Source: SB11 sp965222995
GTDB taxonomy: Bacteria; Bacteroidota; Bacteroidia; UBA8524
Reading direction: 5' to 3'
Assembly (NCBI GenBank): GCA_965222995.1
Contig: OZ244977.1
Span: 3,730,627-3,794,626, forward strand
Length of the DNA: 64,000 nt
Part shown: positions 35,001 to 43,972 of the stretch, one piece after another
How positions within the stretch are numbered: the stretch's first letter is position 1
Layout of the letters: every line of letters starts with the position of its first letter
Program-made: the position numbers and the translations under genes
Notes under the pieces: generated by a model
What the model was told of the DNA's origin: nothing
The model's database searches: none
Seen by the model: the letters and a program-made list of their open reading frames with translations, nothing else

Positions 35001-35695
35001 CCAAGCAAAGTGAATGAAGAAGGAATTTCAACTTTAGTCTTTGTTAAAAATGAATAAGGCTTCTCTTCAGTGATTGTTCCAAGTGGTGTTTTTATAGAAA
35101 GTGAGTTATTGGACAGCATTGCCAGCTCATCAGCTCCTTCGTATTGCATTCGTATTTGCTCATAATTCGCGCCTTTATGCACAACAAAGTCATATTTAAG
35201 CCTATTTCCTTTTACATATAAAATCCAATCAATTCCATCATATATATTTTCAATCACAATTTTGTCGAAGGTTCTCACTTTTAATATACCATTAGGATGA
35301 GAGGGGATATTATAGTAGTTTTCATAGTATAAAAGAGGCTCTCCTTTTTTTACAACAGAATTTGGGTTGGTATTTTTGACAAATAAATCTAAACGGTGTG
35401 TTGCAAACTTATTTCCTGATTTTGAACTAAACTTTCTAAGGAGACTTTTTGGTAAACTATCATCTTGATTCTCCCCTGTTTCAGCTTGGAGTTTTTTATT
35501 GAAAAAATAATGAAGGCTATTTTTTGTAATGAAAATTTCTACCCCTTGTGCCTTTAGCGTATACAGGATATCAGGCTGGGGGTTACCATTAGCATCAATA
35601 ATCTGTCCTTTATTTTCAATAAAATAAAGTTCATCATTATTAGAGAAGGCGAAACTACTTATTAAAGAAAATGAAAGTAAGAATATAAATCTCAT
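32079..35695 (-). pseudogene. SBBP beta-propeller/PKD protein with T9SS sorting domain, frameshifted
   Basis: The gene begins at ATG 35695 with a signal peptide (MRFIFLLSFSLISSFAFS) and a DUF7948-like N-terminal domain (FIENKGQIIDANGNPQPDI). About seven SBBP repeats follow (WGTYYGG ... GNVYLVGNT ... DAFLVKFDSNGV), forming a seven-bladed propeller. Two PKD domains (QWNFGDSSVSNSLSPSKTYS, KWSFGDLSIDSVMSPQKSYN), another Ig-like region and a T9SS type A domain (FRVYPNPNKGEFVADF) complete it. The first frame ends with VKFEVME just after blade 1 (stop at 34745) and the next begins MRQWGTYYGG. Sister repeats read CATTACTATCAAAC on the plus strand where this one reads CATTACTTCAAAC, so one A is missing near 34757. 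The restored protein has about 1205 residues. Confidence 0.85.
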
Positions 35696-35792
35696 AGAAT
35701 ACAACTAAAAAAGCAAAGCTATGGATAGTTTTAAAGTATGTCAGGAAAACTTTAGTGTATTCGACGAATAAAGGTTGTTTTCATTTTATAGG

Positions 35793-37856
35793 TTAAGAAA
35801 CTCCACTACCATTATCCACCGTATCAGTAGGGTTTACAAAGTGTAATTTGCCATTTGCGTCTTCTGCCATTAGAATCATTCCTTGAGATTCTATCCCCTT
35901 TAGCTTACGTGGTGCAAGGTTAATCAGTATGCTCACTTGCTTACCTACAATATCAGCAGCTTCAAAATGTTGTGCTATACCTGAAACTACGGTTCGTTTA
36001 TCCACTCCGGTATCTACCAATAACTTCATAAGCTTATCGGTTTTAGGTACACGCCCCGCCTCTAATATAGTCCCAATACGGATATCCATTTTAGCAAAAT
36101 CATCAAATACTATCTCTGGTTTTGCAGACGCAACAGTAGTTGTTGTAGCAGCTGTATTTTCTTGTTTGTTCGCTTCCAATTTCTCCAGTTGTTTTTCTAT
36201 TTCTTTATCGTCAATATTCTTAAATAAGTGTGCTGCTTTGTTAATGGTATGCCCCCTTTCCAAAGTAGCATCAATACTAAAAGCATATTCTGTATTAGCC
36301 ACATTAAGCTGCTCTTTTATGCGTTTTGAAGTTGCAGGCAGAAGAGGTTCAGCAACTATGGCTAGCTTTAGGCATAAGTCTAAACAGTTTTTAATTACAT
36401 AAGCTGTTTGCTCAGGGTTTTGCTTAATTAGCTTCCACGGCTCAGTTTCTGCCATATACTTATTACCCGCACGAGCTATATTCATTAACTCGGCTTGAGC
36501 ATTTCTAAACTCATAATTTTGCAGGCTCTTTTCCATATTCGCAAATGCCTTTTGTACTTCGGCTCTTAAAACTTCCGTAGCTTGCCTTACATTATCATTT
36601 CCTTTACCATCGGGCACTATCCCCTCATAATACTTATGGGTAAGCACCAAAGCACGGTTTACAAAGTTGCCCAGTATGGCTACTAGCTCGCTGTTTACTT
36701 TTAACTGGTAGTCCTTCCAAGTGAAGTCAGCGTCTTTAGTTTCAGGGGCTATACTAGTAAGCACATAACGTAACTCATCGGTACGGTTGGGGAAATACTC
36801 CAAATACTCATGCAGCCATATTGCCCAATTGCGACTGGTAGATATTTTTTGTCCTTCTAAATTCAAAAACTCGTTAGCTGGGACTTGAGTTGGAGTAACA
36901 TAGTCGCCATGCTCTAGCAACATCATGGGGAATATCAACGTATGGAACACAATATTATCCTTACCGATAAAGTGGACTAGGTTGGTGTTTTCTTGGTCTT
37001 GCCACCAGTTTTTCCATTCGTCAGCAGCTCCCTTTTGCTCAAAATATTCTTTAGTGGCACTTATATAGCCAATAGGGGCATCAAACCACACATATAGCAC
37101 TTTACCTTCCACTCCCTCAATGGGTACTTTTATCCCCCAATCCAAATCACGGGTCATAGCCCGGGCGTGTAAGCCTTGGTTAATCCATGAGTTAAACTGC
37201 CCTTTTACGTTACTCTTCCAGCCTTCTACTCGTTTGCTGTACTCTTTAAATTCAGGCTTTTCTGCCAAATCACCTAAATTCAAAAACCAGTTTTTAGATT
37301 TTCTTAACTCAGGCTTAGAGTCTGACAATGCCGAGCGTACATCTTTTAATTCTTTTGGGTCCAAGCTGGTACCGCAGTTTTCACATTGGTCGCCATAGGC
37401 ATTGGGGTTGCCACAAACGGGGCAAGTACCCATAATGTAACGGTCTGCTAAAAATTGCTGCGCTTCAACATCGTAATATTGCTCAGTTTCTATCTCTTCA
37501 AAAGCTCCTTTATCGTATAAATTCTTAAAAAAGCCTTGAGCAGTCTCGTGATGTTTTTGGTTAGAAGTACGTGAGTATATATCGAAGTCAATCCCAAAAT
37601 CAGCAAAAGCATTTTTTATGATTCCGTTGTATTTATCTACTACCTGTTGCGGGGTAATGCCTTCTTTTTTTGCTTTTATGGTAATGGCTACACCGTGCTC
37701 ATCACTTCCGCATACAAAAAGTACATCTTCTTTCTTTGCACGCAGGTAGCGCACATATATATCTGCCGGTAAGTAACAACCTGCTATATGCCCAATATGC
37801 ACTGGCCCATTAGCATAGGGCAAAGCTGCGGTTACTAAATGTTTCTTTTTACTCAT
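35793..37856 (-). CDS. metG: Methionyl-tRNA synthetase
   Basis: A 687-residue class I synthetase. HIGH motif: LPYANGPVHIGHIAG (about 13-26). Zinc knuckle: CPVCGNPNAYGDQCENCG near 145. KMSKS motif appears as KISTS in LEGQKISTSRNW (about 337). The anticodon-binding helices and a C-terminal tRNA-binding (EMAP/Trbp111-like) domain (FDDFAKMDIRIGTILEAGRV ... GKQVSILINLAPRKLKGIES) follow. It charges initiator and elongator tRNA-Met. It is a long, four-Cys-type bacterial MetG, as usual for Bacteroidota. Confidence 0.97.
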   Translation of the reverse strand: MSKKKHLVTAALPYANGPVHIGHIAGCYLPADIYVRYLRAKKEDVLFVCGSDEHGVAITIKAKKEGITPQQVVDKYNGIIKNAFADFGIDFDIYSRTSNQKHHETAQGFFKNLYDKGAFEEIETEQYYDVEAQQFLADRYIMGTCPVCGNPNAYGDQCENCGTSLDPKELKDVRSALSDSKPELRKSKNWFLNLGDLAEKPEFKEYSKRVEGWKSNVKGQFNSWINQGLHARAMTRDLDWGIKVPIEGVEGKVLYVWFDAPIGYISATKEYFEQKGAADEWKNWWQDQENTNLVHFIGKDNIVFHTLIFPMMLLEHGDYVTPTQVPANEFLNLEGQKISTSRNWAIWLHEYLEYFPNRTDELRYVLTSIAPETKDADFTWKDYQLKVNSELVAILGNFVNRALVLTHKYYEGIVPDGKGNDNVRQATEVLRAEVQKAFANMEKSLQNYEFRNAQAELMNIARAGNKYMAETEPWKLIKQNPEQTAYVIKNCLDLCLKLAIVAEPLLPATSKRIKEQLNVANTEYAFSIDATLERGHTINKAAHLFKNIDDKEIEKQLEKLEANKQENTAATTTTVASAKPEIVFDDFAKMDIRIGTILEAGRVPKTDKLMKLLVDTGVDKRTVVSGIAQHFEAADIVGKQVSILINLAPRKLKGIESQGMILMAEDANGKLHFVNPTDTVDNGSGVS

Positions 37857-37867
37857 TATTTAAGGTG

Positions 37868-37875
37868 CAAAAGTA
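37868..37875 (-). promoter_or_regulatory. -7 promoter box of metG
   Basis: TACTTTTG on the minus strand, 11 bases upstream of the metG ATG at 37856, matches TAnnTTTG. Confidence 0.55.
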
Positions 37876-37885
37876 AGAGGGATTT

Positions 37886-38551
37886 ATGAAATTCGCTTTT
37901 ACAATGCAAAGGATTTATGTTTTAACGGGTTTGGCTAACGATGAGCGAGCGTTTGAATACATAGATTTTGGCGATAACGACGTAGTACATATCCCTTGGA
38001 TAGAAGCTAAGAAGCAGGAAACTATTGAAGCCTACGCTAAACGATTGTGTGAGTTTATCACCACACCTAACCCTATACTTGTGGGGCTATCTTTCGGCGG
38101 AATAATGTCGAGTGAAATTGCAAAGCATATAAAAGTGAAGAAAATTATTCTGCTATCATCAATTAAAACCTACAAAGAGTTTCCTTTCTATTTCCGCTGG
38201 TTAGGTAAAACTAAATTGCATCTTATTGTACCCCCTGCTTGGATACTACATACCAACTGGCTTGTATTTTGGGTACTACGATTAAAGAAAAAAGAACATA
38301 AAGCGCTACTTACTAAACTCTTTAAAGCTACTAACCATAACGTATATAAATGGTCTGCCAATGCATTACTTACTTGGAGAAATACTACTATTCACCCAAA
38401 TATTTATCACATACATGGCAATAGAGATACTGCATTGCTTCCTTTTTTAACTAAGCCAGATTATATAATCAAAGGTGGTGGGCATTTTTGTGTAGTTACT
38501 CATGGCGAGGAGGTTTCTAAGGTTCTACAAGAGCAAATAACCAATTCATAG
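37886..38551 (+). CDS. Alpha/beta hydrolase
   Basis: A 221-residue protein. The nucleophile elbow is GLSFGG (Ser near residue 70), preceded by VLTGLANDERAF, where the oxyanion loop usually sits. The acid is probably the Asp of HGNRDTALLPF, and the catalytic His lies in GGGHFCVVTHGEE near the C-terminus. The substrate is unknown. An internal ATG at 37904 (MQRIYVLTG) is an equally plausible start. It is divergent from metG. Confidence 0.85.
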   Translation: MKFAFTMQRIYVLTGLANDERAFEYIDFGDNDVVHIPWIEAKKQETIEAYAKRLCEFITTPNPILVGLSFGGIMSSEIAKHIKVKKIILLSSIKTYKEFPFYFRWLGKTKLHLIVPPAWILHTNWLVFWVLRLKKKEHKALLTKLFKATNHNVYKWSANALLTWRNTTIHPNIYHIHGNRDTALLPFLTKPDYIIKGGGHFCVVTHGEEVSKVLQEQITNS

Positions 38552-38604
38552 AGTTTCAAACTCCATTTATCGATTGCACTAAAATAATATTCTTCTTTTT
38601 TTGA

Positions 38605-38612
38605 TATATTTG
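38605..38612 (+). promoter_or_regulatory. -7 promoter box of the SPFH operon
   Basis: TATATTTG, 29 bases before the ATG at 38642, matches TAnnTTTG and would start the SPFH gene and the three genes after it. Confidence 0.5.
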
Positions 38613-38641
38613 TGATATCATTTTAATATCAATAAAGTATT

Positions 38642-39496
38642 ATGGAAAACGAAAAACATATAAAACCCATTTCCGGCTATGTCGTACTATTTATTGTTAT
38701 AATTCTAGTGGCCGCAATAGCTTATTTAGCAATAAACCTTTGGCATCCGGCTACAATGGGGTTAGTGGTTTTTCCACTAATAAGTTTAGTAGGGCTCATT
38801 GCCGTGGAGCCCAATTCATCAAGGGTATTAACATTATTTGGAGAGTATAAAGGTACCGTTACGGCTAATGGTTTCTTTTGGGTTAACCCTTTTTACATAA
38901 AAAAGAAAATATCTCTGCGTGCAAGAAACATGGATAGTGTACCCATTAAAGTAAACGACAAACTGGGTAATCCCATTAAAATAGGTGTAGTATTGGTTTG
39001 GAGAGTAAGAGATACGTTTAAAGCCGCCTTCGAGGTAGATAATTACGAGAATTTTGTAAGTGTACAAAGTGAGTCCGCTATACGTAAACTGGCAGGTTTA
39101 TACCCTTACGATACTTTTGACGATGATGAAGCAGATATGTCTTTACGCTCCGGTGGAGAAGAGATAAACCACAAGCTAGAGGAAGAATTAAGTGAACGCT
39201 TAGCCATAGCAGGTATAGAGGTAATGGAAGCCCGTATTAGCCACTTGGCTTATGCAGAAGAAATTGCAGGTGCTATGCTCCAACGCCAACAAGCTACTGC
39301 AATAGTTGCAGCACGGATAAAAATTGTTGAAGGTGCCGTAGGCATGGTAGAAATGGCTTTAGAGCAAATTGCCGATAAAAATATGGTGCAGTTTGATGAA
39401 GAGAAAAAAGCGGCTATGATAAGCAATTTAATGGTGGTTTTATGTGGCGACAAAGCTGTAAACCCAATAATTAACGCAGGCACTTTACATAACTAA
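38642..39496 (+). CDS. SPFH (Band 7/prohibitin-like) domain membrane protein
   Basis: A 284-residue protein with two N-terminal hydrophobic helices (about 12-60) and a Band 7/SPFH domain (VLTLFGEYKGTVTANGFFWVNPF ... RNMDSVPIKVNDKLGNPIKIGVVLVWRV). A helical tail with IEVMEARISHLAYAEEIAGAMLQRQQA completes it. SPFH proteins form large membrane-associated rings; the partner here is unknown. It is followed by a PH-like gene (12-base gap), a 57-residue ribbon-helix-helix gene and the LD-carboxypeptidase gene, apparently one operon. Confidence 0.9.
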   Translation: MENEKHIKPISGYVVLFIVIILVAAIAYLAINLWHPATMGLVVFPLISLVGLIAVEPNSSRVLTLFGEYKGTVTANGFFWVNPFYIKKKISLRARNMDSVPIKVNDKLGNPIKIGVVLVWRVRDTFKAAFEVDNYENFVSVQSESAIRKLAGLYPYDTFDDDEADMSLRSGGEEINHKLEEELSERLAIAGIEVMEARISHLAYAEEIAGAMLQRQQATAIVAARIKIVEGAVGMVEMALEQIADKNMVQFDEEKKAAMISNLMVVLCGDKAVNPIINAGTLHN

Positions 39497-39508
39497 GAAA
39501 TAAAAGAT

Positions 39509-40042
39509 ATGATATATACAGAAAAACAAAGCATGAAGCAGTATTGGTGGGTAATTTTTATAACAGCAGCCACTCTTGTTATGATGCTCACCTTTTGGCT
39601 TGCAGAAGATGAACCCAATAAAAAACAAGAATTATTAATTGCATTTTTGATAGTTGTTTTTTTTGAAGGAGGGATACTGGCTCTTATTTTTTCTATGACT
39701 TTAAGAACAAAAATTGATTCCAAAGGAATAACATACTCTTTTAAACCTTTTTTAAGGGAAAAAACCTTCGTTTGGAGTGATTTAGAAAAAGTTTGGGTGC
39801 GTAAATACAAACCGATAAAAGAATATGGCGGATGGGGTTTTAGAGTAGCTTGGTTTAAGAAAACAGGAAAATCTTACAGTGTTTGGGGTAATTTTGGTTT
39901 ACAGTTACATTTGGAAAACGGAAAGAAAATTCTTATTGGTACGCAAAACGAGAATGAACTAATTACTTTTTTAAAGCGGTTGAAAGAAAAGTATGATATC
40001 ATTGTTATTGATGATGCTCAATTAACACTTCAACAACAGTAG
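39509..40042 (+). CDS. Small membrane protein with PH-like domain
   Basis: A 177-residue protein with two N-terminal membrane helices (about 10-28 and 42-62). A beta-rich domain follows (TKIDSKGITYSFKPFLREKTFVWSDLEKVWVRKY ... LQLHLENGKKILIGTQNENELITFL), which resembles bacterial PH-like (YdbS/YdbT-type) domains. Function is unknown. It sits between the SPFH and ribbon-helix-helix genes on the same strand. Confidence 0.7.
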   Translation: MIYTEKQSMKQYWWVIFITAATLVMMLTFWLAEDEPNKKQELLIAFLIVVFFEGGILALIFSMTLRTKIDSKGITYSFKPFLREKTFVWSDLEKVWVRKYKPIKEYGGWGFRVAWFKKTGKSYSVWGNFGLQLHLENGKKILIGTQNENELITFLKRLKEKYDIIVIDDAQLTLQQQ

Positions 40043-40082
40043 GGATACTGCTTTAACAGAAAAACAAATGAGGCACAATTAA

Positions 40083-40256
40083 ATGGCTGAAAAAAAAGCA
40101 TTTGTATTACGCATAAACGCTGAAACCATGAAGGCTCTTGAAAAATGGGCAGCCGATGAGTTTAGAAGTGTTAACGGACAATTGGAGTGGATGATAGACC
40201 GTGCGCTAAAGGAACACAAGCGTCATCCGCAAAGCAAAAACAAAGAAAAAGAATGA
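40083..40256 (+). CDS. 57-residue Arc-like ribbon-helix-helix protein
   Basis: ATG 40083 to TGA 40254-40256 encodes 57 residues. KAFVLRINAETMKALEKWA is the strand and first helix of an Arc/CopG ribbon-helix-helix, followed by DEFRSVNGQLEWMIDRAL (second helix) and a basic tail. The stop overlaps the ATG of the LD-carboxypeptidase gene by ATGA, showing translational coupling. Ribbon-helix-helix dimers bind DNA through the strand; the target is unknown, and it may regulate its own SPFH operon. It is too short for most gene callers and easily missed. Confidence 0.8.
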   Translation: MAEKKAFVLRINAETMKALEKWAADEFRSVNGQLEWMIDRALKEHKRHPQSKNKEKE

Positions 40257-41146
40257 TAATTCCCTCTCACCTAAAACAAGGCGATACCATTGGTATTACC
40301 GCTACTGCAAGAAAAATAAGTAAAGAAGAACTGGTAAATGCTATTTCAATTTTTGAAAGCTGGGGACTTAAAGTAGAGCTAGCTCCTAATTTATTTAAGG
40401 TTGATAACCAATTTGCGGGAACTGATAAAGAAAGGGCTGCAGATTTTAACTATTTAGTGAAGCAGCCCCATGTAAAAGCCATTATTTGTGCCCGGGGGGG
40501 CTATGGCTCAGCGCGTATGGTTGACCTGATAGACTGGAAAGCTTTTGGACAAACATCTAAATGGTTAATTGGGTTTAGCGATGTTACCGTTCTTCACAAT
40601 CACATTAACAAGAACTTAAATATTACTACGCTGCACGGTGCAATGTGCTTAGGTATGGATGCCAATCATCCTGAAAAAACAGAAGCGCAAGAAAGTATTA
40701 GAAAAACGCTTTTCGGCGAGCTGCCTTCTTATACCCTACCCAATTATAAACTAAACAGACCGGGTAATATCAAAGGACGGTTTATTGGAGGTAATCTATC
40801 GGTGTTGTATAGTATTTTGGGTTCGTCTTCTTTTCCTGAAACTAATGGAGCGATATTATTTTTAGAAGACTTGGATGAATACCTATACCATATAGACCGT
40901 ATGATGATAGGGTTAAAACGGGCAGGAAAGTTGGAAAACTTAAAAGCTTTGATAGTGGGAGGAATGACTGCCATGAATGACAATACAGTACCTTTTGGCA
41001 AAACTGCCGAAGAAATTATTTATGAAGCGGTAAAAGGATATAATTACCCTGTTTACTTTAGTTTTTCAGCAGGCCATATTGATAAGAATCTTGCATTGCC
41101 TATGGGTATGCAAGTGACTATAGAAAATAATATGTTGAAGTTTTAG
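40253..41146 (+). CDS. LD-carboxypeptidase (peptidase family S66)
   Basis: A 297-residue protein starting MIIPSHLKQGDTIGITATARKIS, the usual N-terminus of S66 enzymes; an upstream in-frame extension to 40187 overlaps the small gene and is rejected. The nucleophile Ser lies in WLIGFSDVTVLHNHI, the Glu in FLEDLDEYLYHIDRM, and the His in FSAGHIDKNLALPMG. It cleaves the terminal D-Ala of murein tetrapeptides in peptidoglycan recycling. It converges on the nuclease-fold gene with a 4-base overlap. Confidence 0.93.
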   Translation: MIIPSHLKQGDTIGITATARKISKEELVNAISIFESWGLKVELAPNLFKVDNQFAGTDKERAADFNYLVKQPHVKAIICARGGYGSARMVDLIDWKAFGQTSKWLIGFSDVTVLHNHINKNLNITTLHGAMCLGMDANHPEKTEAQESIRKTLFGELPSYTLPNYKLNRPGNIKGRFIGGNLSVLYSILGSSSFPETNGAILFLEDLDEYLYHIDRMMIGLKRAGKLENLKALIVGGMTAMNDNTVPFGKTAEEIIYEAVKGYNYPVYFSFSAGHIDKNLALPMGMQVTIENNMLKF

Positions 41147-42198
41147 TGTAGGCAAAGCTCTGCTTGTATCATTCTATGGTCAGAGCCGAAAGTTTCTCCA
41201 CGTTTATATCCGTATGAGCGTATTTTGGGATGATGTAATATATAATCAATACGGAATGAAGGATAAGGCCCTAAATAGGTGCTTCCCATACCGCTACCGC
41301 TCTCAATAAACGCATCTTTCAGGTTGTCCGTAAGTTTTCCGTAAGTATAACTCATTGGAGTATCATTAAAATCACCGCATAAAATAATGGGGTAGGGAGA
41401 AGCTTCCATCTCTTTCAAAACAGTATCTACTTGAGGCTCTCGTTTTTTGAAGCCGTTTTTCAAACTTTTAAGAATACCTTTTGAACTTTCTATAGCCCTG
41501 TCTTTATCATTGATATCTACCTTCACTTTATTGAGTAAAAAAGACTGGAAATGGACATTAAAAACCCTAATAGTGTCTTTATTCACAACAATATCAGCCC
41601 ACATGGCTCCATTAGCATTTTTAATCCCGCTAAAGTCTATACCCTTATGCTTGATAATTTTATACTTTGAAACAATTATTAAATTGTTTGATTTTGGGTT
41701 TCTGGCAGCAATATGAAATGATTTCCCATATACCTTCTTCAGTTCTTTTATAGCGGTATGCGTTTCACTTATGGGCATCCACTGGTTAAACTCTTGCATG
41801 CACAAAATATCAGGTACATCGGTTTCAAGTAGCTCATAAAATTTTGTGTAGGGATTTTTGCCTTTGTGCAACTCGTCAAAGTTCTGAATATTGAAGCTTA
41901 CTACTTTTAAAGTAGTATCAGAATTGCTTTTTTGCCTGCCCGATAATTGGAAATATTTCCCTGTATTAGAAAATCCCAGAATAATAGCCCCTAAAGAGAT
42001 AAAAATGTGGAGTTTAGCTTGGAAAAGCCAATAAAAAACAAAAATAATATTGGCTATTAAAAGAATAACATAGCCTAAACCCAAAAATGAAACAGGCCAC
42101 AGATATTGAGGGCTACACGATGGGGATAAATAACTGCCAAGCAACAATACCGCAGCTAAAAGATTTAATATTAATACAACCTTATTGAGAAGAAACAT
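41143..42198 (-). CDS. Membrane-anchored endonuclease/exonuclease/phosphatase family protein
   Basis: A 351-residue protein with three to four N-terminal membrane helices (about 1-85). An EEP-fold domain follows: VVSFNIQNFDE, MQEFNQW, NVHFQS, ILCGDFNDTP and FGSDHRMIQAEL, the metal-binding and catalytic blocks. The active site probably faces the periplasm. The substrate (nucleic acid, phospholipid or phosphoester) cannot be told. Its start overlaps the end of the rhomboid gene by one base (TAATG), so it is coupled to it. Confidence 0.88.
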   Translation of the reverse strand: MFLLNKVVLILNLLAAVLLLGSYLSPSCSPQYLWPVSFLGLGYVILLIANIIFVFYWLFQAKLHIFISLGAIILGFSNTGKYFQLSGRQKSNSDTTLKVVSFNIQNFDELHKGKNPYTKFYELLETDVPDILCMQEFNQWMPISETHTAIKELKKVYGKSFHIAARNPKSNNLIIVSKYKIIKHKGIDFSGIKNANGAMWADIVVNKDTIRVFNVHFQSFLLNKVKVDINDKDRAIESSKGILKSLKNGFKKREPQVDTVLKEMEASPYPIILCGDFNDTPMSYTYGKLTDNLKDAFIESGSGMGSTYLGPYPSFRIDYILHHPKIRSYGYKRGETFGSDHRMIQAELCLH

Positions 42199-43112
42199 TA
42201 ATCCTGCTTACTTGCTTTAAAAAGCAATTCTCGCTCTTGGCTGGTAAGACTCTCATAGCCAGACTGATTAATCTTGTCTAAAATAGCATCTACTAATTCA
42301 GGGCTAGGTTCAAACTCATCTTCAAAGTCTGCAATGGTAGTTTTGCTATACACCGGCGATTCTTGCTTTTTTACCACCGTAAGTTTCGGCTTTTTCTTGA
42401 ATATTCCACCAAAAAAGTTTCCAAGACCTTCAATACTGTCTCCAAATTTTGAGCTTCTACGAAGATGGCGGGCATACATAAAACCAAACAAAGCACCGCC
42501 TAAATGGGCTATATGGCCACCTTCATTACCTTGTGGCATCATTATAAAATCAAGCACCACAAAACCGATAGCAATCCACTTCAAGGGAATAAAAAACCGA
42601 AAGATTGAAACTTCATAGTGAGGTAAAAATGTACCTATACCTACTACAATTGCCATAATACCTGCCGACGCGCCAACCATATAAGCATTGGGCACTCTTG
42701 GCATCAATACGGGGATAAGATTAAATGCTGTTATATAAAGCGCAGCACCAAATAAGCTGCCCCATAAGTAGGTTGCTAAAACCTTTTTATTTCCTAAATA
42801 CTCTTGAAATATATTTCCTAACCAATAGAAAAATATCATATTGAAAAGAATATGGGGAATACTACCATGAAAGAAGGCATAGGTTAACAATGTCCATGGG
42901 CGCACAATAAGTACAGATAAATCGGCAGGAACAGCAAAATAACTTGTAAACGCATCCATATACACACTATGCGTTTGTGAACCACCGATAGCCCAAAAAA
43001 TAACACCTACCAAGCTTACCAATATAAACACCATTACATTAATGATGATAAGCTTGCGTATCATGCTATCGCCTTTAGCGTAAAAATTTCTAAAATCGTC
43101 TAACGCTTTCAT
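42198..43112 (-). CDS. Rhomboid-family intramembrane serine protease
   Basis: A 304-residue protein with six membrane helices. The catalytic Ser is in the MVGASAGIMA motif, the His in GGHIAHLGGALFGF, and the HxxxN loop reads HGSIPHILFNMIFFYWLG. A cytoplasmic C-terminal tail of about 90 residues follows. Rhomboids cleave membrane proteins within the bilayer. A second rhomboid gene lies just upstream on the same strand (8-base gap). Confidence 0.93.
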   Translation of the reverse strand: MKALDDFRNFYAKGDSMIRKLIIINVMVFILVSLVGVIFWAIGGSQTHSVYMDAFTSYFAVPADLSVLIVRPWTLLTYAFFHGSIPHILFNMIFFYWLGNIFQEYLGNKKVLATYLWGSLFGAALYITAFNLIPVLMPRVPNAYMVGASAGIMAIVVGIGTFLPHYEVSIFRFFIPLKWIAIGFVVLDFIMMPQGNEGGHIAHLGGALFGFMYARHLRRSSKFGDSIEGLGNFFGGIFKKKPKLTVVKKQESPVYSKTTIADFEDEFEPSPELVDAILDKINQSGYESLTSQERELLFKASKQD

Positions 43113-43120
43113 GTTCCGTT

Positions 43121-43972
43121 TTAGTAGAACGTTTTTCTGTTATTTTTATTCCAATATTTAACTAAAATAAAACCAAACAATGCCCCTCCTAAGTGGGCAA
43201 AGTGTGCTATATTATCTCCCGGGTTGTTCTGTATTCCCAAATATAACTCCAATGCAGCGTATATACCAACAAAGTATTTTGCCTTAATAGGTATGGGTAA
43301 AAACAGCAAAAACAACTCCGTATTGGGATAATAAAGCGCAAATGCAATAAGGATACCAAAAACAGCTCCTGAGGCACCTACAACATTACTTTCTGTAACA
43401 ACTTCTTGGTAAAACCTATTAAAAATGTCAATAGCATTCTGTTGTTCTCCGGCACTAACTACCCCATCTGTATAAATAGACTTCAAATAGCCCAAAATAG
43501 TTGGTTTCATTGAGCCCTCAACTTTTCCGATAGTATTTTGCAAATGTTCTACTGTGGGAGCATTTATAAATGCATCAATACTGTTTCTAAGCGAGAAAAA
43601 CTCAAAGCCCAACACCATTTGGTGTAAAAAAGCAGCACCCAGTGCAGTGAAAATGTAAAAGAAAATCATGCGTTTAGCACCCCAAACATTTTCTAATGCT
43701 GTACCAAACATCCACAGCGCAAACATATTGGTAAACAAGTGAAAAGGACCGCCATGCATAAACATATGGCTGGCTATTTGGTAAATTTCAAATTTTTCTG
43801 ATGACCAATAACGTAGACCCAGAATATCTGTTAAATCTATCCTAACACTTACGTTAAATACCAAAGTGGCAAAAAAGAATAGACCGTTTACTATAAGCAG
43901 GTTTTTTACTGCTGTAGGCAAAAATCTAAATCCTCCCCCAAATCCCGTGGGTCTGTAATTTCTATAACTCAT
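43121..43972 (-). CDS. Rhomboid-family intramembrane serine protease with large internal loop
   Basis: A 283-residue rhomboid. HMFMHGGPFHLFTNMFALWMFG holds the conserved N/H region, VVGASGAVFGIL carries the catalytic Ser, and HFAHLGGALFGF the His. Between about residues 125 and 195 an extra soluble loop of about 70 residues (including AFINAPTVEHLQNTIGKVEG) separates membrane helices, larger than in typical rhomboids. Its ATG overlaps the mutL stop (4 bases), so it is coupled to mutL and to the second rhomboid gene. Confidence 0.92.
   Translation of the reverse strand: MSYRNYRPTGFGGGFRFLPTAVKNLLIVNGLFFFATLVFNVSVRIDLTDILGLRYWSSEKFEIYQIASHMFMHGGPFHLFTNMFALWMFGTALENVWGAKRMIFFYIFTALGAAFLHQMVLGFEFFSLRNSIDAFINAPTVEHLQNTIGKVEGSMKPTILGYLKSIYTDGVVSAGEQQNAIDIFNRFYQEVVTESNVVGASGAVFGILIAFALYYPNTELFLLFLPIPIKAKYFVGIYAALELYLGIQNNPGDNIAHFAHLGGALFGFILVKYWNKNNRKTFY

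Noticed and set aside
40187..40252. N-terminal 22-codon extension of the LD-carboxypeptidase
   Set aside because: It overlaps the ribbon-helix-helix gene in another frame, and the S66 family starts at MIIPSHLKQGD.
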